Assembly: GCF_900176435.1 (NCBI RefSeq)
Contig: NZ_FWYE01000003.1
Span: forward strand, 62,001-126,000
From: Picrophilus oshimae DSM 9789
GTDB taxonomy: Archaea; Thermoplasmatota; Thermoplasmata; Thermoplasmatales; Thermoplasmataceae
Reading direction: 5' to 3'
DNA: 64,000 nt
Shown: piece by piece, positions 36,880 through 46,215 of the stretch
Numbering within the stretch: position 1 is the first letter of the stretch
How the letters are laid out: the number at the start of each line of letters is the position of its first letter
Translations under genes and position numbers: made by a program
The notes under the pieces: generated by a model
Told to the model about the DNA's origin: nothing
Database searches by the model: none
Seen by the model: the letters and a program-made list of their open reading frames with translations, nothing else

Positions 36880-37253
36880 ATCTCCTTTTTCCATATGGGT
36901 GGCTCCGTTTTTATTCTGTCTATTATAAACCTGCATGCGTCGAATGCATCATTTCTATGTGGTGCAGAAACGGCTATGTATATTGATTCATCACCAACAG
37001 GTATTATTCCAAGTCTCTGGGATACAGACGCATCTATTATATTATACCTGGATTTTGCATCATCGATTATACCTCTTATTATTGATTCCGCCATATCTAT
37101 ATATGCCTCATAGTAAAGGGCCCTGATATTGTCAGAGGTTTCATCAAACGATCTTACAGTTCCAGAGAACGTTACAATCGCACCTGCCATACCGGATCTT
37201 AAAGAATCTATTATTTTATCTTTATTTATTTTATCATTTGTAAACTCAATCAT
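36840..37253 (-). CDS. moaE: Molybdopterin synthase catalytic subunit
   Basis: A 137-residue protein. GAIVTFSGTVRSFDE and YYEAYIDMAES, then APHRNDAFDACRFIIDRIKTEPPIWKKE match MoaE, including the C-terminal lysine needed for catalysis. With MoaD it turns cPMP into molybdopterin. Last in moaC-moaB-moaE. Confidence 0.93.
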   Translation of the reverse strand: MIEFTNDKINKDKIIDSLRSGMAGAIVTFSGTVRSFDETSDNIRALYYEAYIDMAESIIRGIIDDAKSRYNIIDASVSQRLGIIPVGDESIYIAVSAPHRNDAFDACRFIIDRIKTEPPIWKKEIYNDSELWKSDFK

Positions 37254-37281
37254 GAATGAAGATGTATTTTTAATTAAAATA

Positions 37282-37758
37282 TTATTCCTTATTTATTTCA
37301 TAGTATAGATGATCTATAATATTTTTTATGATTTCATATGCCAGCGGCTGTGCATTTTCTGATCCAGGCAATGTGAATATTATCCTTTTCCTGTATATAA
37401 ATAACGATGCATCAGATATATAAGGAAATATTCCACCGGATTTTATCCTGAAGAGCTCACCAAAGCCCTTTACTTCCCTGTCAGCTATTTTTCTTATTGA
37501 TGCCGATGTTATGTCCCTACGGCTTACACCGGTACCGCCAATGAATATAAAAACATCATGATCATTTATGTTTTTAAAGAGCAGTGAGAGTATCTCTATC
37601 TCATCATCATGAACTATACCATAATCAACACTTTTATAATCATTTAAAAGCATGTCCATCATGCTTTTTCCAGATCTGTCATTTTCCATGGTTCTTGTGC
37701 TTGATACCGTTGCCACCATGAATTTAAGATTATAGTGTTTCTCGCCATGGTGGTTCAT
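37282..37758 (-). CDS. moaB: Molybdopterin adenylyltransferase family protein (MoaB/MogA)
   Basis: A 158-residue protein of the MoCF-binding fold. FIGGTGVSRRDIT is the MPT-binding GGTG loop. It adenylates molybdopterin before metal insertion. The start overlaps moaC stop by 4 nt. The order moaC-moaB-moaE forms one operon. Confidence 0.92.
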   Translation of the reverse strand: MNHHGEKHYNLKFMVATVSSTRTMENDRSGKSMMDMLLNDYKSVDYGIVHDDEIEILSLLFKNINDHDVFIFIGGTGVSRRDITSASIRKIADREVKGFGELFRIKSGGIFPYISDASLFIYRKRIIFTLPGSENAQPLAYEIIKNIIDHLYYEINKE

Positions 37759-38180
37759 GACTTCACCTTGTATAGAACTTTTACATCGCTTATTAATGTC
37801 TCAGGGTACTGGCCGTTATCATCCTTTTCCATGTACTTCACCATGTCCCATATTGTTAATAATGACACCATTACACCATGTATTGCCTCCATCTCAACGC
37901 CGGTTCTGTATATTGCCTTTACAGTGCAGATTGATTCTATGCAATCATTTAAAACCTTAAAATCAAAGTCTATTGAGCTCAGCGGTACATTATGACAGTA
38001 TGGAACCACGCCAGCAGTATTCTTAACGGCCATGGTACCGGCTATCCTTGCAGTCTCTATTACATCTCCCTTTTTAACGTTATTTTCTATTATGGCGTTT
38101 AATGTTTCGCTTTTTAATCTTATCCTACCTGATGCGGAGGCCTCCCTTTTTATTATCTCCTTTGATGATATATCTATCAT
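37755..38180 (-). CDS. moaC: Cyclic pyranopterin monophosphate synthase
   Basis: A 141-residue protein. MVDIS-like start (MIDISSKEI), KNTAGVVPYCHNVPLSSID and GVEMEAIHGV are MoaC hallmarks. It finishes cPMP synthesis with MoaA. First gene of its operon, divergent from the photolyase remnant. All main Mo cofactor steps up to adenylated MPT are in this window except MoeA and MobA. Confidence 0.94.
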   Translation of the reverse strand: MIDISSKEIIKREASASGRIRLKSETLNAIIENNVKKGDVIETARIAGTMAVKNTAGVVPYCHNVPLSSIDFDFKVLNDCIESICTVKAIYRTGVEMEAIHGVMVSLLTIWDMVKYMEKDDNGQYPETLISDVKVLYKVKS

Positions 38181-38262
38181 GATATGTCATTATTTTATTT
38201 GATTTATTGTTTATCAAACTTTTTATAACAAAGTTTAATCTATGAAATAAAATTAAATAAAA

Positions 38263-39546
38263 ATGAATCTATTTATATTTTGCCGGGATCTAAGGCTTTA
38301 CGATAATACCGCGCTTTTAAAATCACTTAACAATGAAACGGCAACGATATTTATAATGGATCCAGCGCAGGTAAAAAATAATGAATACAGGAGTGAAAAG
38401 GCCCTGAATTTTATGATATCAAGCCTTTATGATCTTATGACCGATATAGAAGGAAATCATGGGAAACTGGCATATTCCATGGTGATCCAGTAGATGTTCT
38501 AAAAAGGCTTGTTAATATGGAAAACATTAATGAGATCTATATAAACAGGGATTACACACCATTCTCAATCAAAAGGGATAAAAGAATTTTCAATAAAAAA
38601 TAATATAAAATTCAATGCCATTGACGATTATTTTTTATCTGACCCGGAGCTAAGGACCGGATCAGGATCTTTTTTTAAGAATTTCACAGCATTTTATAAT
38701 AGGGCCATGGAAATAAATGTAAAAAAACCTGTTTATGAAATAAAAAAATCAAACTTAATCTCTATTGATGATGACATGGAACTAAAATATAATAATTATG
38801 GCAGGAAAACCGCAATTGAAAAAATGCATAATTTTATAAAAAAGGATTACTCATTAAGGGATTTTCCGGAATTGAACATGGCATCATTTCTATCGGCAGA
38901 CATAAAATTTGGCACTATATCAATAAGGGAGGCATATCATTATATTAAAGATCCAGAATTCAGGCGTCAGCTGTACTGGCGTGATTTCTATCTTTACATA
39001 GCATACCATTTTCCATACGTTTTTGGCTCAAACTTCAACAGGAAATACAATATAAAATGGGAGAACAACGAAAAATACATAGATGCCTGGAAAAATGGCC
39101 TTACAGGATATCCGATAGTTGATGCGGCCATGAGATCACTTAATGAAACAGGGTATATAAACAACAGGTTAAGAATGATAGTCTCGTCCTTTCTTGTAAA
39201 GGATTTGCATGTGGACTGGCGTATTGGTGAAAAATACTTTGCACAGAAATTAATTGATTACGATCCAGCATCGAACAATGGTAACTGGCAATGGGTAGCA
39301 TCAACCGGTGTCGACTCCAGGGGAATGTACAGGATAATAAATCCATGGATTCAGCAAAAAAAATTCGATCCTGAATGCAAATTTATAAAAAGATACGTTA
39401 ATGAGCTGTCGGATCTTGAACCTGAAATAATACATAATTTATATAAAATTCGATTAAACAATTATCCTGCACCACTGGTTGATCATAAAACTGCGGTTAT
39501 GGAATTCAGGAAGCTTATAAATCAAACGCCAACGTATTTATCATAG
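38263..39546 (+). pseudogene. phr: Deoxyribodipyrimidine photolyase gene with two compensating frameshifts
   Basis: The front (38263-38493, MNLFIFCRDLRLYDNTALLK) and the long back part (from before 38707 to 39546) are in the same phase, but the middle piece (about 38476-38580), encoding HGDPVDVLKRLVN and INRDYTPFS, is readable only in another phase. One base seems missing near 38475 and the phase is restored near 38575-38583. The back part keeps the FAD-binding region, YPIVDAAMRSLNETGYINNR and SNNGNWQW. As it stands, the reading frame stops after 76 codons. It may be a decayed gene, a sequencing error pair, or a recoded gene. Confidence 0.8.
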
Positions 39547-40271
39547 ATAAAGATCTGAAGCCTTGGTGAGTAGTTTACTCCAAATTCCTTGCACATCTCT
39601 ATGACCTCGACACTATTTTTTACCAGCTCATCCCTGGAAAAGGCTGCTGGCATAAAATACACGCTATCCCTTTTTATACCGTATTCATCCATTATTTCAA
39701 TGGCCTCCATGGCATCGTTCCTGTTGGATATAACGAATTTCCACCATGTATTTTTTAATAATAAAAATTTTCTTATAATATTACTGTTTATCCTTTTGGA
39801 TCTCTTCATCCCGGAACCGGATAATTTTAATGATATGTTATATGATATTGAATCGTCTTCAATCGGTTCCATTGTACCGTTTGTCTCTATTTCATAGATA
39901 TAAGGCTTTAAATTTTTGCTGTTAACAGCATCAATTATCTTTAAAATGTTTGATCTATTTATCAACGGCTCACCACCTGTAAAAACGATGTTATAAGATC
40001 CGGATGATAATCTTGATATATAATCAACGATATCGTTAATATCTATTTCAAAGCCATTTGAAAGCCACTGGGCCATCGTGTCACAGACCCAGCCAGCATT
40101 GACAGATTTTAAATTATTTATATATTCCTGGTCATAATTTCCAGGTTTTAATGGTTTTTCAAGCCCGCAAAAAAGGTTGCATTCAGGAAATCTTATAAAA
40201 AAGGCAGGCTTTCCGGCATAGCGCCCCTCACCCTGTATGCTGTAAAACAGGTCAACCAGCCTTATGCCCAT
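39522..40271 (-). CDS. queE: 7-carboxy-7-deazaguanine synthase, radical SAM
   Basis: A 249-residue enzyme of the archaeosine/queuosine pathway that forms the deazaguanine core. Motif YSIQGEGRYAG near the N-terminus and FTGGEPL are typical. The cluster cysteines are spaced C-x3-C-x27-C (CNLFC, then WVCDT), with an unusually long insert. The start is set at ATG 40271, preceded by a GGGAGGGG-like site; an ATG 33 nt upstream is possible. It overlaps queD by 10 nt, one operon. Confidence 0.85.
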   Translation of the reverse strand: MGIRLVDLFYSIQGEGRYAGKPAFFIRFPECNLFCGLEKPLKPGNYDQEYINNLKSVNAGWVCDTMAQWLSNGFEIDINDIVDYISRLSSGSYNIVFTGGEPLINRSNILKIIDAVNSKNLKPYIYEIETNGTMEPIEDDSISYNISLKLSGSGMKRSKRINSNIIRKFLLLKNTWWKFVISNRNDAMEAIEIMDEYGIKRDSVYFMPAAFSRDELVKNSVEVIEMCKEFGVNYSPRLQIFIYDKYVGV

Positions 40272-40711
40272 GCGCCCTGCCCCTCCCCCTCGAAAACACC
40301 GCATTCTATCTTATATTCGCTGAAATAACGGTTCAGCTCAGATTTTATGTATATTGCAAGATTCTCGGAAGAGACTACCGGCACCGGTATCCTGCACACC
40401 TGGTCTGCACTGACCGTTATATTATTATAATGAATCTTTCCATTATCCTCAATGGCATCCTCTGGAACCATAAAATGATGATCCATCCTCTCTATTATTG
40501 CCTTTGCGGCCCTTTTAATATCGCCATAATCTATTTCGTAGCCCCTGGTTTTCAATGAATTGTTCTCATCAAAATATAGCCTTATGTTTAAAATGTAATC
40601 GTGACCATGGAGCCTTCCGCATTTTGGATGCCCCGGTATTATATGTGCCGCTGACCAGTGAAGGCCCCTTGTTTTACCATCTATCTCAAGCCACATAGAA
40701 TCTTTATTCAA
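40262..40711 (-). CDS. queD: 6-carboxytetrahydropterin synthase / QueD
   Basis: A 149-residue T-fold enzyme. GLHWSAAHIIPGHPKCGRLHGHDY carries zinc histidines and the catalytic cysteine; MDHHFMVPED follows. It supplies the substrate of QueE in 7-deazaguanine synthesis for archaeosine in tRNA. It follows the tRNA-Thr gene on the same strand and starts the queD-queE pair. Confidence 0.92.
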   Translation of the reverse strand: MNKDSMWLEIDGKTRGLHWSAAHIIPGHPKCGRLHGHDYILNIRLYFDENNSLKTRGYEIDYGDIKRAAKAIIERMDHHFMVPEDAIEDNGKIHYNNITVSADQVCRIPVPVVSSENLAIYIKSELNRYFSEYKIECGVFEGEGQGAWA

Positions 40712-40744
40712 TAATAAGAATTAAAGTTATAGGTTTTCAATAAA

Positions 40745-40816
40745 GCCACTGGAGGGTTTCGATCCCCCGACCTGCTGATTACGAATCAGCTGCTCTGCCT
40801 GCTGAGCTACAGTGGC
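40745..40816 (-). tRNA. tRNA-Thr, anticodon CGT
   Basis: A 72-nt cloverleaf on the minus strand. Acceptor stem GCCACTG/CAGTGGC is perfect, D stem GCTC/GAGC, anticodon stem GCTGA/TCAGC with loop TTCGTAA (anticodon CGT at 40783-40781), variable loop of 5, and T arm GGGGG/CCCTC with loop ATCGAAA (an A instead of T at position 54). No intron and no encoded CCA. Its first 10 nt overlap the end of the upstream DUF1015 gene. Confidence 0.95.
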
Positions 40817-41916
40817 TTTAAATGTATAACAATACCTGATGGAATCTTAGGATAAAAATATGTTGATTTCTGTGGCAGCATCCTTTTTTCCATTGATATC
40901 TTTATAAAATCCTCGCGCTTCCATTCAGGTACTATTATTGCAAAATCATATTTTTTTGAATCAACGTTTGATATTGCCTGTGAAACATCATAGGCGTAGC
41001 CAACGTTCCTTAACATATCATTATAATCCATTTCGAGGCATTTTTTTATAATTATATCGTTTGTGAATTCAACAGGTATCATGTCTTTTGTATTAATTGA
41101 ATACAGTGAACCATTGTAAAGGTATGACCTTCCATTTTCAATGGTCTTTGATGGTTCAAGATTCATGCATCCTGAAAGACTCTCAATGGTTGCATTGCTC
41201 TTTATAAGCCTGTGAACACCACCTATCATCAGACCATCGTCATATATTGATGTTATATATGCAAGGGTATTTAACCAGAATTCATCATGGGTTTTATCAT
41301 AGAGGTTCCTTGCTGCCTGAAGCCTGTGATGCCCATCCGCCACAACACAGCCTGCATTCTCCAGTGATTTTTTTATTTTATCTATCTTTTCTTCATCCTC
41401 GAGGAAGTATACAATATTTGTTACGCCGCTTGGTTCCTCAAAGCGGTAAACCTCGTTTAGTTTAACAACCTCCCTTTTTATCATCCTGTAAAAGCCACCA
41501 TCGTTGACAACCAAAAATATTGGTTCAAGATTTGCATTTAGTGATTCCATCACGGACATCCTTTCGTCAACGTATTCCTTAAATGTCATTTCATGCGGTG
41601 TTATATCCATAATGTTTGCAAGCGATATTATTCCGTATCTTTGAAACCTCTCTTTATTATGTGTAAAGATCTGCTTTATAATTATTATTATATCTTTATC
41701 GTATCTTTTTATTACATTTTCACTGAGCCAGTTTTTCAGTATTTTATATGATCCGCTTGTGCCTGTAACCATATCAGGAACCGTTAGATTTATTATATTG
41801 TACGGGTTCTGCCTGAGCTCATACTCCTGTGTCCAGTTTAGTGTATCAAATGGCGGCGACACGACCCTTGAAATGTCAACATTAAATATGTATGGTTTAA
41901 AGCTTTCAATCCTCAA
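40807..41916 (-). CDS. DUF1015 family protein, SerK-like
   Basis: A 369-residue soluble protein. VVSPPFDTLN, YNIINLTVPD and ADGHHRLQAA are DUF1015 hallmarks; one family member, SerK of Thermococcus, is an ADP-dependent serine kinase. The start is set at TTG 41916 (overlapping the nfo stop by 11 nt), because homologues begin with a RIESFKP-like segment. The frame is open further up, inside nfo. The stop TAG is made by positions 8-10 of tRNA-Thr, an odd overlap. Confidence 0.8.
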   Translation of the reverse strand: MRIESFKPYIFNVDISRVVSPPFDTLNWTQEYELRQNPYNIINLTVPDMVTGTSGSYKILKNWLSENVIKRYDKDIIIIIKQIFTHNKERFQRYGIISLANIMDITPHEMTFKEYVDERMSVMESLNANLEPIFLVVNDGGFYRMIKREVVKLNEVYRFEEPSGVTNIVYFLEDEEKIDKIKKSLENAGCVVADGHHRLQAARNLYDKTHDEFWLNTLAYITSIYDDGLMIGGVHRLIKSNATIESLSGCMNLEPSKTIENGRSYLYNGSLYSINTKDMIPVEFTNDIIIKKCLEMDYNDMLRNVGYAYDVSQAISNVDSKKYDFAIIVPEWKREDFIKISMEKRMLPQKSTYFYPKIPSGIVIHLKPL

Positions 41917-42727
41917 TATTATCACCAAGCAAAAAATTAAGGTTTTTTTCATGGCTTCTCTCAATATCAGGAGATTCCATGATAAAAGTTGAATCCTTAA
42001 AATTTCGATCATAAAATATCGATTTCAGGCAGCTTCCAATCCTTCCTGAGCCCGGATTTTCATGCAGATCCTTTCTGCTTGCGAATTCCGTTTTTGAATC
42101 GTTTAGATGTATTACATTAATCCGGCTTAATTCCAGTTTTTTCCCCATGTAGTAAATAAAATCATCGTATTTGCATAGATCATAGCCGTATGAATATGCA
42201 TGGCAGGTATCAAGGCACAGACCGAAATGTTTTTTGTCAAGGGGATCAATGATATCGGACATTTCATTAATATCTGATGGAAAGGTATTTCCCCTGCCGG
42301 ACGAATTTTCTATTAATATCTTTGTACTTCCGGTTTCCATTGATTGAAAGGCATCTATCGCCATTTTAATGCCCTTTTTCCTGTCAGGATTTGATCCCGG
42401 ATGAACAACAAGATAATCTATGCCGAGATCATTGCATATCTTAATTTCATTATTAAGATCATTTATCGATTTTTTTCTTATCTCATTTTCAGAGGCAAGG
42501 TTTATTAGATATATTGCATGGGCAACGGTACCTTCTATGTTAAATTTCCTTACGTTGTTCCTGAAATTTGCTATTTCATCATATTTATATTCCTTTTCCT
42601 GCCATGATCTGGATTTTACAAAGATCTGAAACGCATTAAAATTCATTGAATGCGCTATTTCCGGTACATTTTCTATACCATTTCCTATTGAAATGTGTGC
42701 ACCAAGTTTATAGTTTAAAATCCTCAT
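41906..42727 (-). CDS. nfo: Endonuclease IV
   Basis: A 273-residue AP endonuclease (TIM barrel, three zinc ions) for base excision repair. Visible: the metal-site segments HPGSNPDRKKG, ENSSGRGNTFPSD, LDTCHAYSYGYD, and HLNDSKTEFASRKDLHENPG. It overlaps the TrmB-like gene upstream by 20 nt and the DUF1015 gene downstream, so the four genes including the tRNA may be co-transcribed. Confidence 0.94.
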   Translation of the reverse strand: MRILNYKLGAHISIGNGIENVPEIAHSMNFNAFQIFVKSRSWQEKEYKYDEIANFRNNVRKFNIEGTVAHAIYLINLASENEIRKKSINDLNNEIKICNDLGIDYLVVHPGSNPDRKKGIKMAIDAFQSMETGSTKILIENSSGRGNTFPSDINEMSDIIDPLDKKHFGLCLDTCHAYSYGYDLCKYDDFIYYMGKKLELSRINVIHLNDSKTEFASRKDLHENPGSGRIGSCLKSIFYDRNFKDSTFIMESPDIERSHEKNLNFLLGDNIED

Positions 42728-43424
42728 TGTTTATCATCATGTTTATAAACTGGTAAACGTGAAGGGCCAGCGCCGGGTTGTCAGTATAACCACAGGCGTC
42801 CAGATCAGGTCCAGAGAGAAGTGCCCTGGTTCCATCACTTGCTATATCTGTTGCAATTAAACCCTCCTTTCTGTGAACCTCTGTGTTTGGCGGTACCCTC
42901 TTATTTGGTGGTGTTACAAATATTATGTGCACACCCCTTTTTATTGCATTTTCTATGTTCTTTTTAAGCTCTGTTCTTATATCCCTTATTCTTGGTGTTG
43001 ATATGTATATTTCCTTATCAGATAGATCTATCATCTCTGCTATCTTTGCCATGACCTTGCTTCTTCCATATATTGTATATATAAGCTGTGGTTCACCCTT
43101 TGATGGTAAAAGATCCTGCAGCTCCTTTAATTCATCAAAAAGTTTGTTTATATTATCTATATATTCATTTTTTATTTTGTTCATGTCTTCAGGCTTGTAC
43201 ATCCTTGGCCTGCCGTCAGTTTCCTTTGCGAAGCCCCTTTTAACAAGTGATTCCATGATTTTGTATGCCGAGGTTCTTGGTATTCCCGCGGTATCTGCTA
43301 TTGTATCTGCATTGGCAACACCATGGTAAACAAGTGCGGCAAATGCCTGTGCCTCATATGTTGAAAGTCCTAATATCTTAATCATCTCGGCAGTTTTAGA
43401 TATTAGTGATGTATTAGCTTCCAT
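42708..43424 (-). CDS. TrmB-like winged-helix transcription regulator
   Basis: A 238-residue protein. N-terminal TrmB HTH (LGLSTYEAQAFAALVYHG, then IPRTSAYKIMESLVKRGFA) and a C-terminal effector-type domain with YGRSKVMAKIAEMIDLSDKEIYIS. TrmB proteins respond to sugars or other metabolites. Overlaps nfo by 20 nt. It could have targets elsewhere, such as the sugar transporters. Confidence 0.85.
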   Translation of the reverse strand: MEANTSLISKTAEMIKILGLSTYEAQAFAALVYHGVANADTIADTAGIPRTSAYKIMESLVKRGFAKETDGRPRMYKPEDMNKIKNEYIDNINKLFDELKELQDLLPSKGEPQLIYTIYGRSKVMAKIAEMIDLSDKEIYISTPRIRDIRTELKKNIENAIKRGVHIIFVTPPNKRVPPNTEVHRKEGLIATDIASDGTRALLSGPDLDACGYTDNPALALHVYQFINMMINNEDFKL

Positions 43425-43578
43425 AACTACTAATAATCTAATTATTTAAAAACTTTTTCTTTATTTTAAATCAATGAAATCATGAATAATAAATTAATAA
43501 ATAAAGTAATATATTAATAACTCATTAATTTTAAACAAAAATAATATATGAAATTTATAATAGTTTAAAAATAAAATG

Positions 43579-44712
43579 TTAATTGCTAAAGTTTATTTTT
43601 TCCGCACCTATTAAAAAATCATCTGATTTAAATATATAAATATCTCTGGAACCATTTAGCTCCATTTCGATGTAATTCTTTTTTTTATAGTAATCATCAA
43701 CGTTAAATCTGAAAAATATCCTCTTTGCATCATTTTCTTTTAACTTTTTTACAAGATCATTTTCATGGGCTGAAAATAGATATCTATAAATTTCCCCTGG
43801 AAAATCATTATAAAGATTGTATGAGGTTAATATATACCTCCTTTGATCATGATTTAACAATCCAAGGTCATAATGTGATATCTCATTTAAAAGTCTTGCG
43901 TATATTATTGATATATCAGGTAGATATATGTATTTTTTAACATCGGTCTTTTCAAATTTATAATCACCGGGCTCACCCCTTATTATTAAATTCCTGGGAA
44001 GCATGACCGCAGAGCTAGCCGATAATGAAAGATCCATCGAATAAACGGTAAGCCTGTTTAACTTCCCATTTATTGATATATATTCCTTTTCGCCAGGTAT
44101 AATTATATTATCCCATGACATCTGCGGCGGCAGATCGAATGCATATTTATTTTTATATTTTGATATAATCTTTAATGGATTTGGTATCAGCTCATTTACC
44201 GTTCTTTCCATTGAGGATCCCGGCCTTAACGGATCTGAAAATATTATGCCGTCAAACTCTTTCAAAAAATTGTTTGCGTCGCCATTTATAAATTCAGCCT
44301 TTGATTTATATGGTATTTTATTCAACTCAGACATTAAATATCTGTTTTCATCAATCTCTATTCCTGTAACATGCGAGTTCATGGAAAAAAAGATGTCCTG
44401 CATACCGGCACCGGATCCAAGATCCAGTATATCATTGTTTTTTAACCTTTTAGAGCGGTAAATTCCAGGAATTTCAGGTGTTGAATAGCTTGCCGCATAC
44501 TCATCAAAAAACAGCTCGTTATATTTTGAGAATTTACCTGAAACCTTTATTCTTGATTTTGCTATTTCATAAATGTATTTATCATATTCATTTCTTATTA
44601 TCTTATTTTTAGCATAACCAGATCTTATAAGGTTAATAAAATGCTCTGACCTTAAATTGACCCTGTATCTGAAATCATCATCAAGGCAGAGCCTTAAAAA
44701 ATCAACCATCAT
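43579..44712 (-). CDS. Class I SAM-dependent methyltransferase with THUMP-like C-terminal region
   Basis: A 377-residue protein. SAM motif I DILDLGSGAGMQ (near residue 100), motif II-like GIEIDENRY, motif IV-like FSDPLRPG. The middle and C-terminal half resembles the THUMP-like domain proteins related to RNA methyltransferases; the target is not known. Its start overlaps the CMD gene at 44709 by 4 nt, so both are in one operon. Confidence 0.7.
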   Translation of the reverse strand: MMVDFLRLCLDDDFRYRVNLRSEHFINLIRSGYAKNKIIRNEYDKYIYEIAKSRIKVSGKFSKYNELFFDEYAASYSTPEIPGIYRSKRLKNNDILDLGSGAGMQDIFFSMNSHVTGIEIDENRYLMSELNKIPYKSKAEFINGDANNFLKEFDGIIFSDPLRPGSSMERTVNELIPNPLKIISKYKNKYAFDLPPQMSWDNIIIPGEKEYISINGKLNRLTVYSMDLSLSASSAVMLPRNLIIRGEPGDYKFEKTDVKKYIYLPDISIIYARLLNEISHYDLGLLNHDQRRYILTSYNLYNDFPGEIYRYLFSAHENDLVKKLKENDAKRIFFRFNVDDYYKKKNYIEMELNGSRDIYIFKSDDFLIGAEKINFSN

Positions 44713-45044
44713 TTTCCTAACTGTTCAAGTGTATCAAGAACTCTATTTATCTCCATCATTGCAGGACTTCCAAACATTAAAACCGCTATGTATGCAGCCT
44801 CCATGATCTCATCCTTTGTGGCACCTGCCTTTAGTGCGTTATTAACATGATATGAAACACACCAGTCGCATTTTGCCGCTATCGATAATGATATTGCAAT
44901 TAGGTTCTTTGTTTTTGCATCAAGTGACCCTGGGGACATTACATAGGACATAAATCCTATAAATGATGATTGAACCTTTGAATCGTCAGAGCCAATGGCG
45001 TTCATAACCCTTGTTACCTCTTCAAGCTTCTTCTTTGCGTCCAT
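44709..45044 (-). CDS. Carboxymuconolactone decarboxylase/AhpD family protein
   Basis: A 111-residue helical protein. The redox motif KCDWCVSYHVNNALKAG has CxxC and a distal histidine like AhpD. It may act in peroxide defence or as a disulfide carrier. The start is set at ATG 45044 because a TTATATAAAAAT box lies about 25 nt upstream; an in-frame earlier ATG at 45089 would fall before that box. Confidence 0.8.
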   Translation of the reverse strand: MDAKKKLEEVTRVMNAIGSDDSKVQSSFIGFMSYVMSPGSLDAKTKNLIAISLSIAAKCDWCVSYHVNNALKAGATKDEIMEAAYIAVLMFGSPAMMEINRVLDTLEQLGK

Positions 45045-45135
45045 GTTGAATAATTGATTATTTTTATATAACAATTTTGAAACGTGCAATTATTCTTATT
45101 ATTAATCTTTTTATAACGCTTATAATTATCATGCC

Positions 45136-46215
45136 ATGGTAAGGGCTATAATAACAAATGCACCTAATGGTGGAGTTAAAATAGAAAATGTAAACATCAC
45201 TGAACCTGAGCATTATGAGGTAAAATTAAGGCCAGTTTACACAGGTCTTTGCGGTACTGACCGTGGCGAGGTCCTTGGCAATTTATCTTTTGCCTATAAT
45301 GAGCCTGGATACAATTATCTGGTCCTTGGCCATGAGGCAATATGCCAGGTAATAGAAGCATCTGAAAATCCATACAAGATAAAACCCGGTGACTATGTGG
45401 TTCCGGTTGTAAGAAGACCAGGCAAATGTGTTAACTGCAGGATAGGCCGTGAGGATGACTGCTCAGACGGTGATAAACATGAGGCTGGCATAACAGGCCT
45501 TCATGGCTTTATGCGTGATTACTTCTATGATGAGGCAAAGAACCTTGTTAAAATAAATGATAAGAACATGGTAAAGGTCGCTGTTTTAACAGAGCCAACG
45601 AAGAGCGTTATGAAGGCCTTTGAGGTCTTTGATACAGTTTCAAAGAGGAGCATATTCCAGGGAGATGACTCAACAAATCTGACAAAGAACTGTTTAATAA
45701 TAGGTACAGGCAGTGAGGCCTTTCTCTATGCCTTTATGGCAAGGGAGTACCGTTTCAACGTTTTTATGACCAACAGGCATCCAGTAGGTGAGGAGAAATT
45801 ATCCATAATATCAAGAATAAATGCTGATTTTTATGATTACACCAGGGAGGATCCATTAAAGGGCATAGACCTTTTAATAGATACAAGCGGCGACCCTGGA
45901 ACAATATTTAGATTTGTAAGGAAGATGAATTACAACGGTGTTGTAATACTCTTTGGAACAAATGGAAGGGCACCTGCGACGTCAATAGATGGTGAGGATA
46001 TCGATTATATAATTGAGAGAAATATAAGCCTTGTTGGCTCAGTGGACGGAGCAAAAAGGCATTACCTCAGGGCAGTTGAATACCTTGAAAAATGGAACTA
46101 CTCAGAAGGATCTGTGATAAACCGTTTGATAACAGGTGTCTTTGAACCTGAGGATGTATCAATATTTACAAAGAAACCCGAGAACGAGATAAAAAGTGTT
46201 ATCAAGTGGTCATAA
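45136..46215 (+). CDS. gdh: Glucose (galactose) 1-dehydrogenase, medium-chain, zinc
   Basis: A 359-residue alcohol-dehydrogenase-fold enzyme that oxidises glucose to gluconolactone with NAD(P), the first step of the nonphosphorylated Entner-Doudoroff pathway. Catalytic zinc site GLCGTDRGE (Cys about 39) and GHEA (His about 66); structural zinc cysteines in [12 protein letters not shown]. The Rossmann loop is IIGTGSEAF. It closely fits glucose dehydrogenases described from Thermoplasma and Picrophilus. folD follows with a TAATG overlap. Leaderless promoter (TATAATT) just ahead. Confidence 0.92.
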   Translation: MVRAIITNAPNGGVKIENVNITEPEHYEVKLRPVYTGLCGTDRGEVLGNLSFAYNEPGYNYLVLGHEAICQVIEASENPYKIKPGDYVVPVVRRPGKCVNCRIGREDDCSDGDKHEAGITGLHGFMRDYFYDEAKNLVKINDKNMVKVAVLTEPTKSVMKAFEVFDTVSKRSIFQGDDSTNLTKNCLIIGTGSEAFLYAFMAREYRFNVFMTNRHPVGEEKLSIISRINADFYDYTREDPLKGIDLLIDTSGDPGTIFRFVRKMNYNGVVILFGTNGRAPATSIDGEDIDYIIERNISLVGSVDGAKRHYLRAVEYLEKWNYSEGSVINRLITGVFEPEDVSIFTKKPENEIKSVIKWS

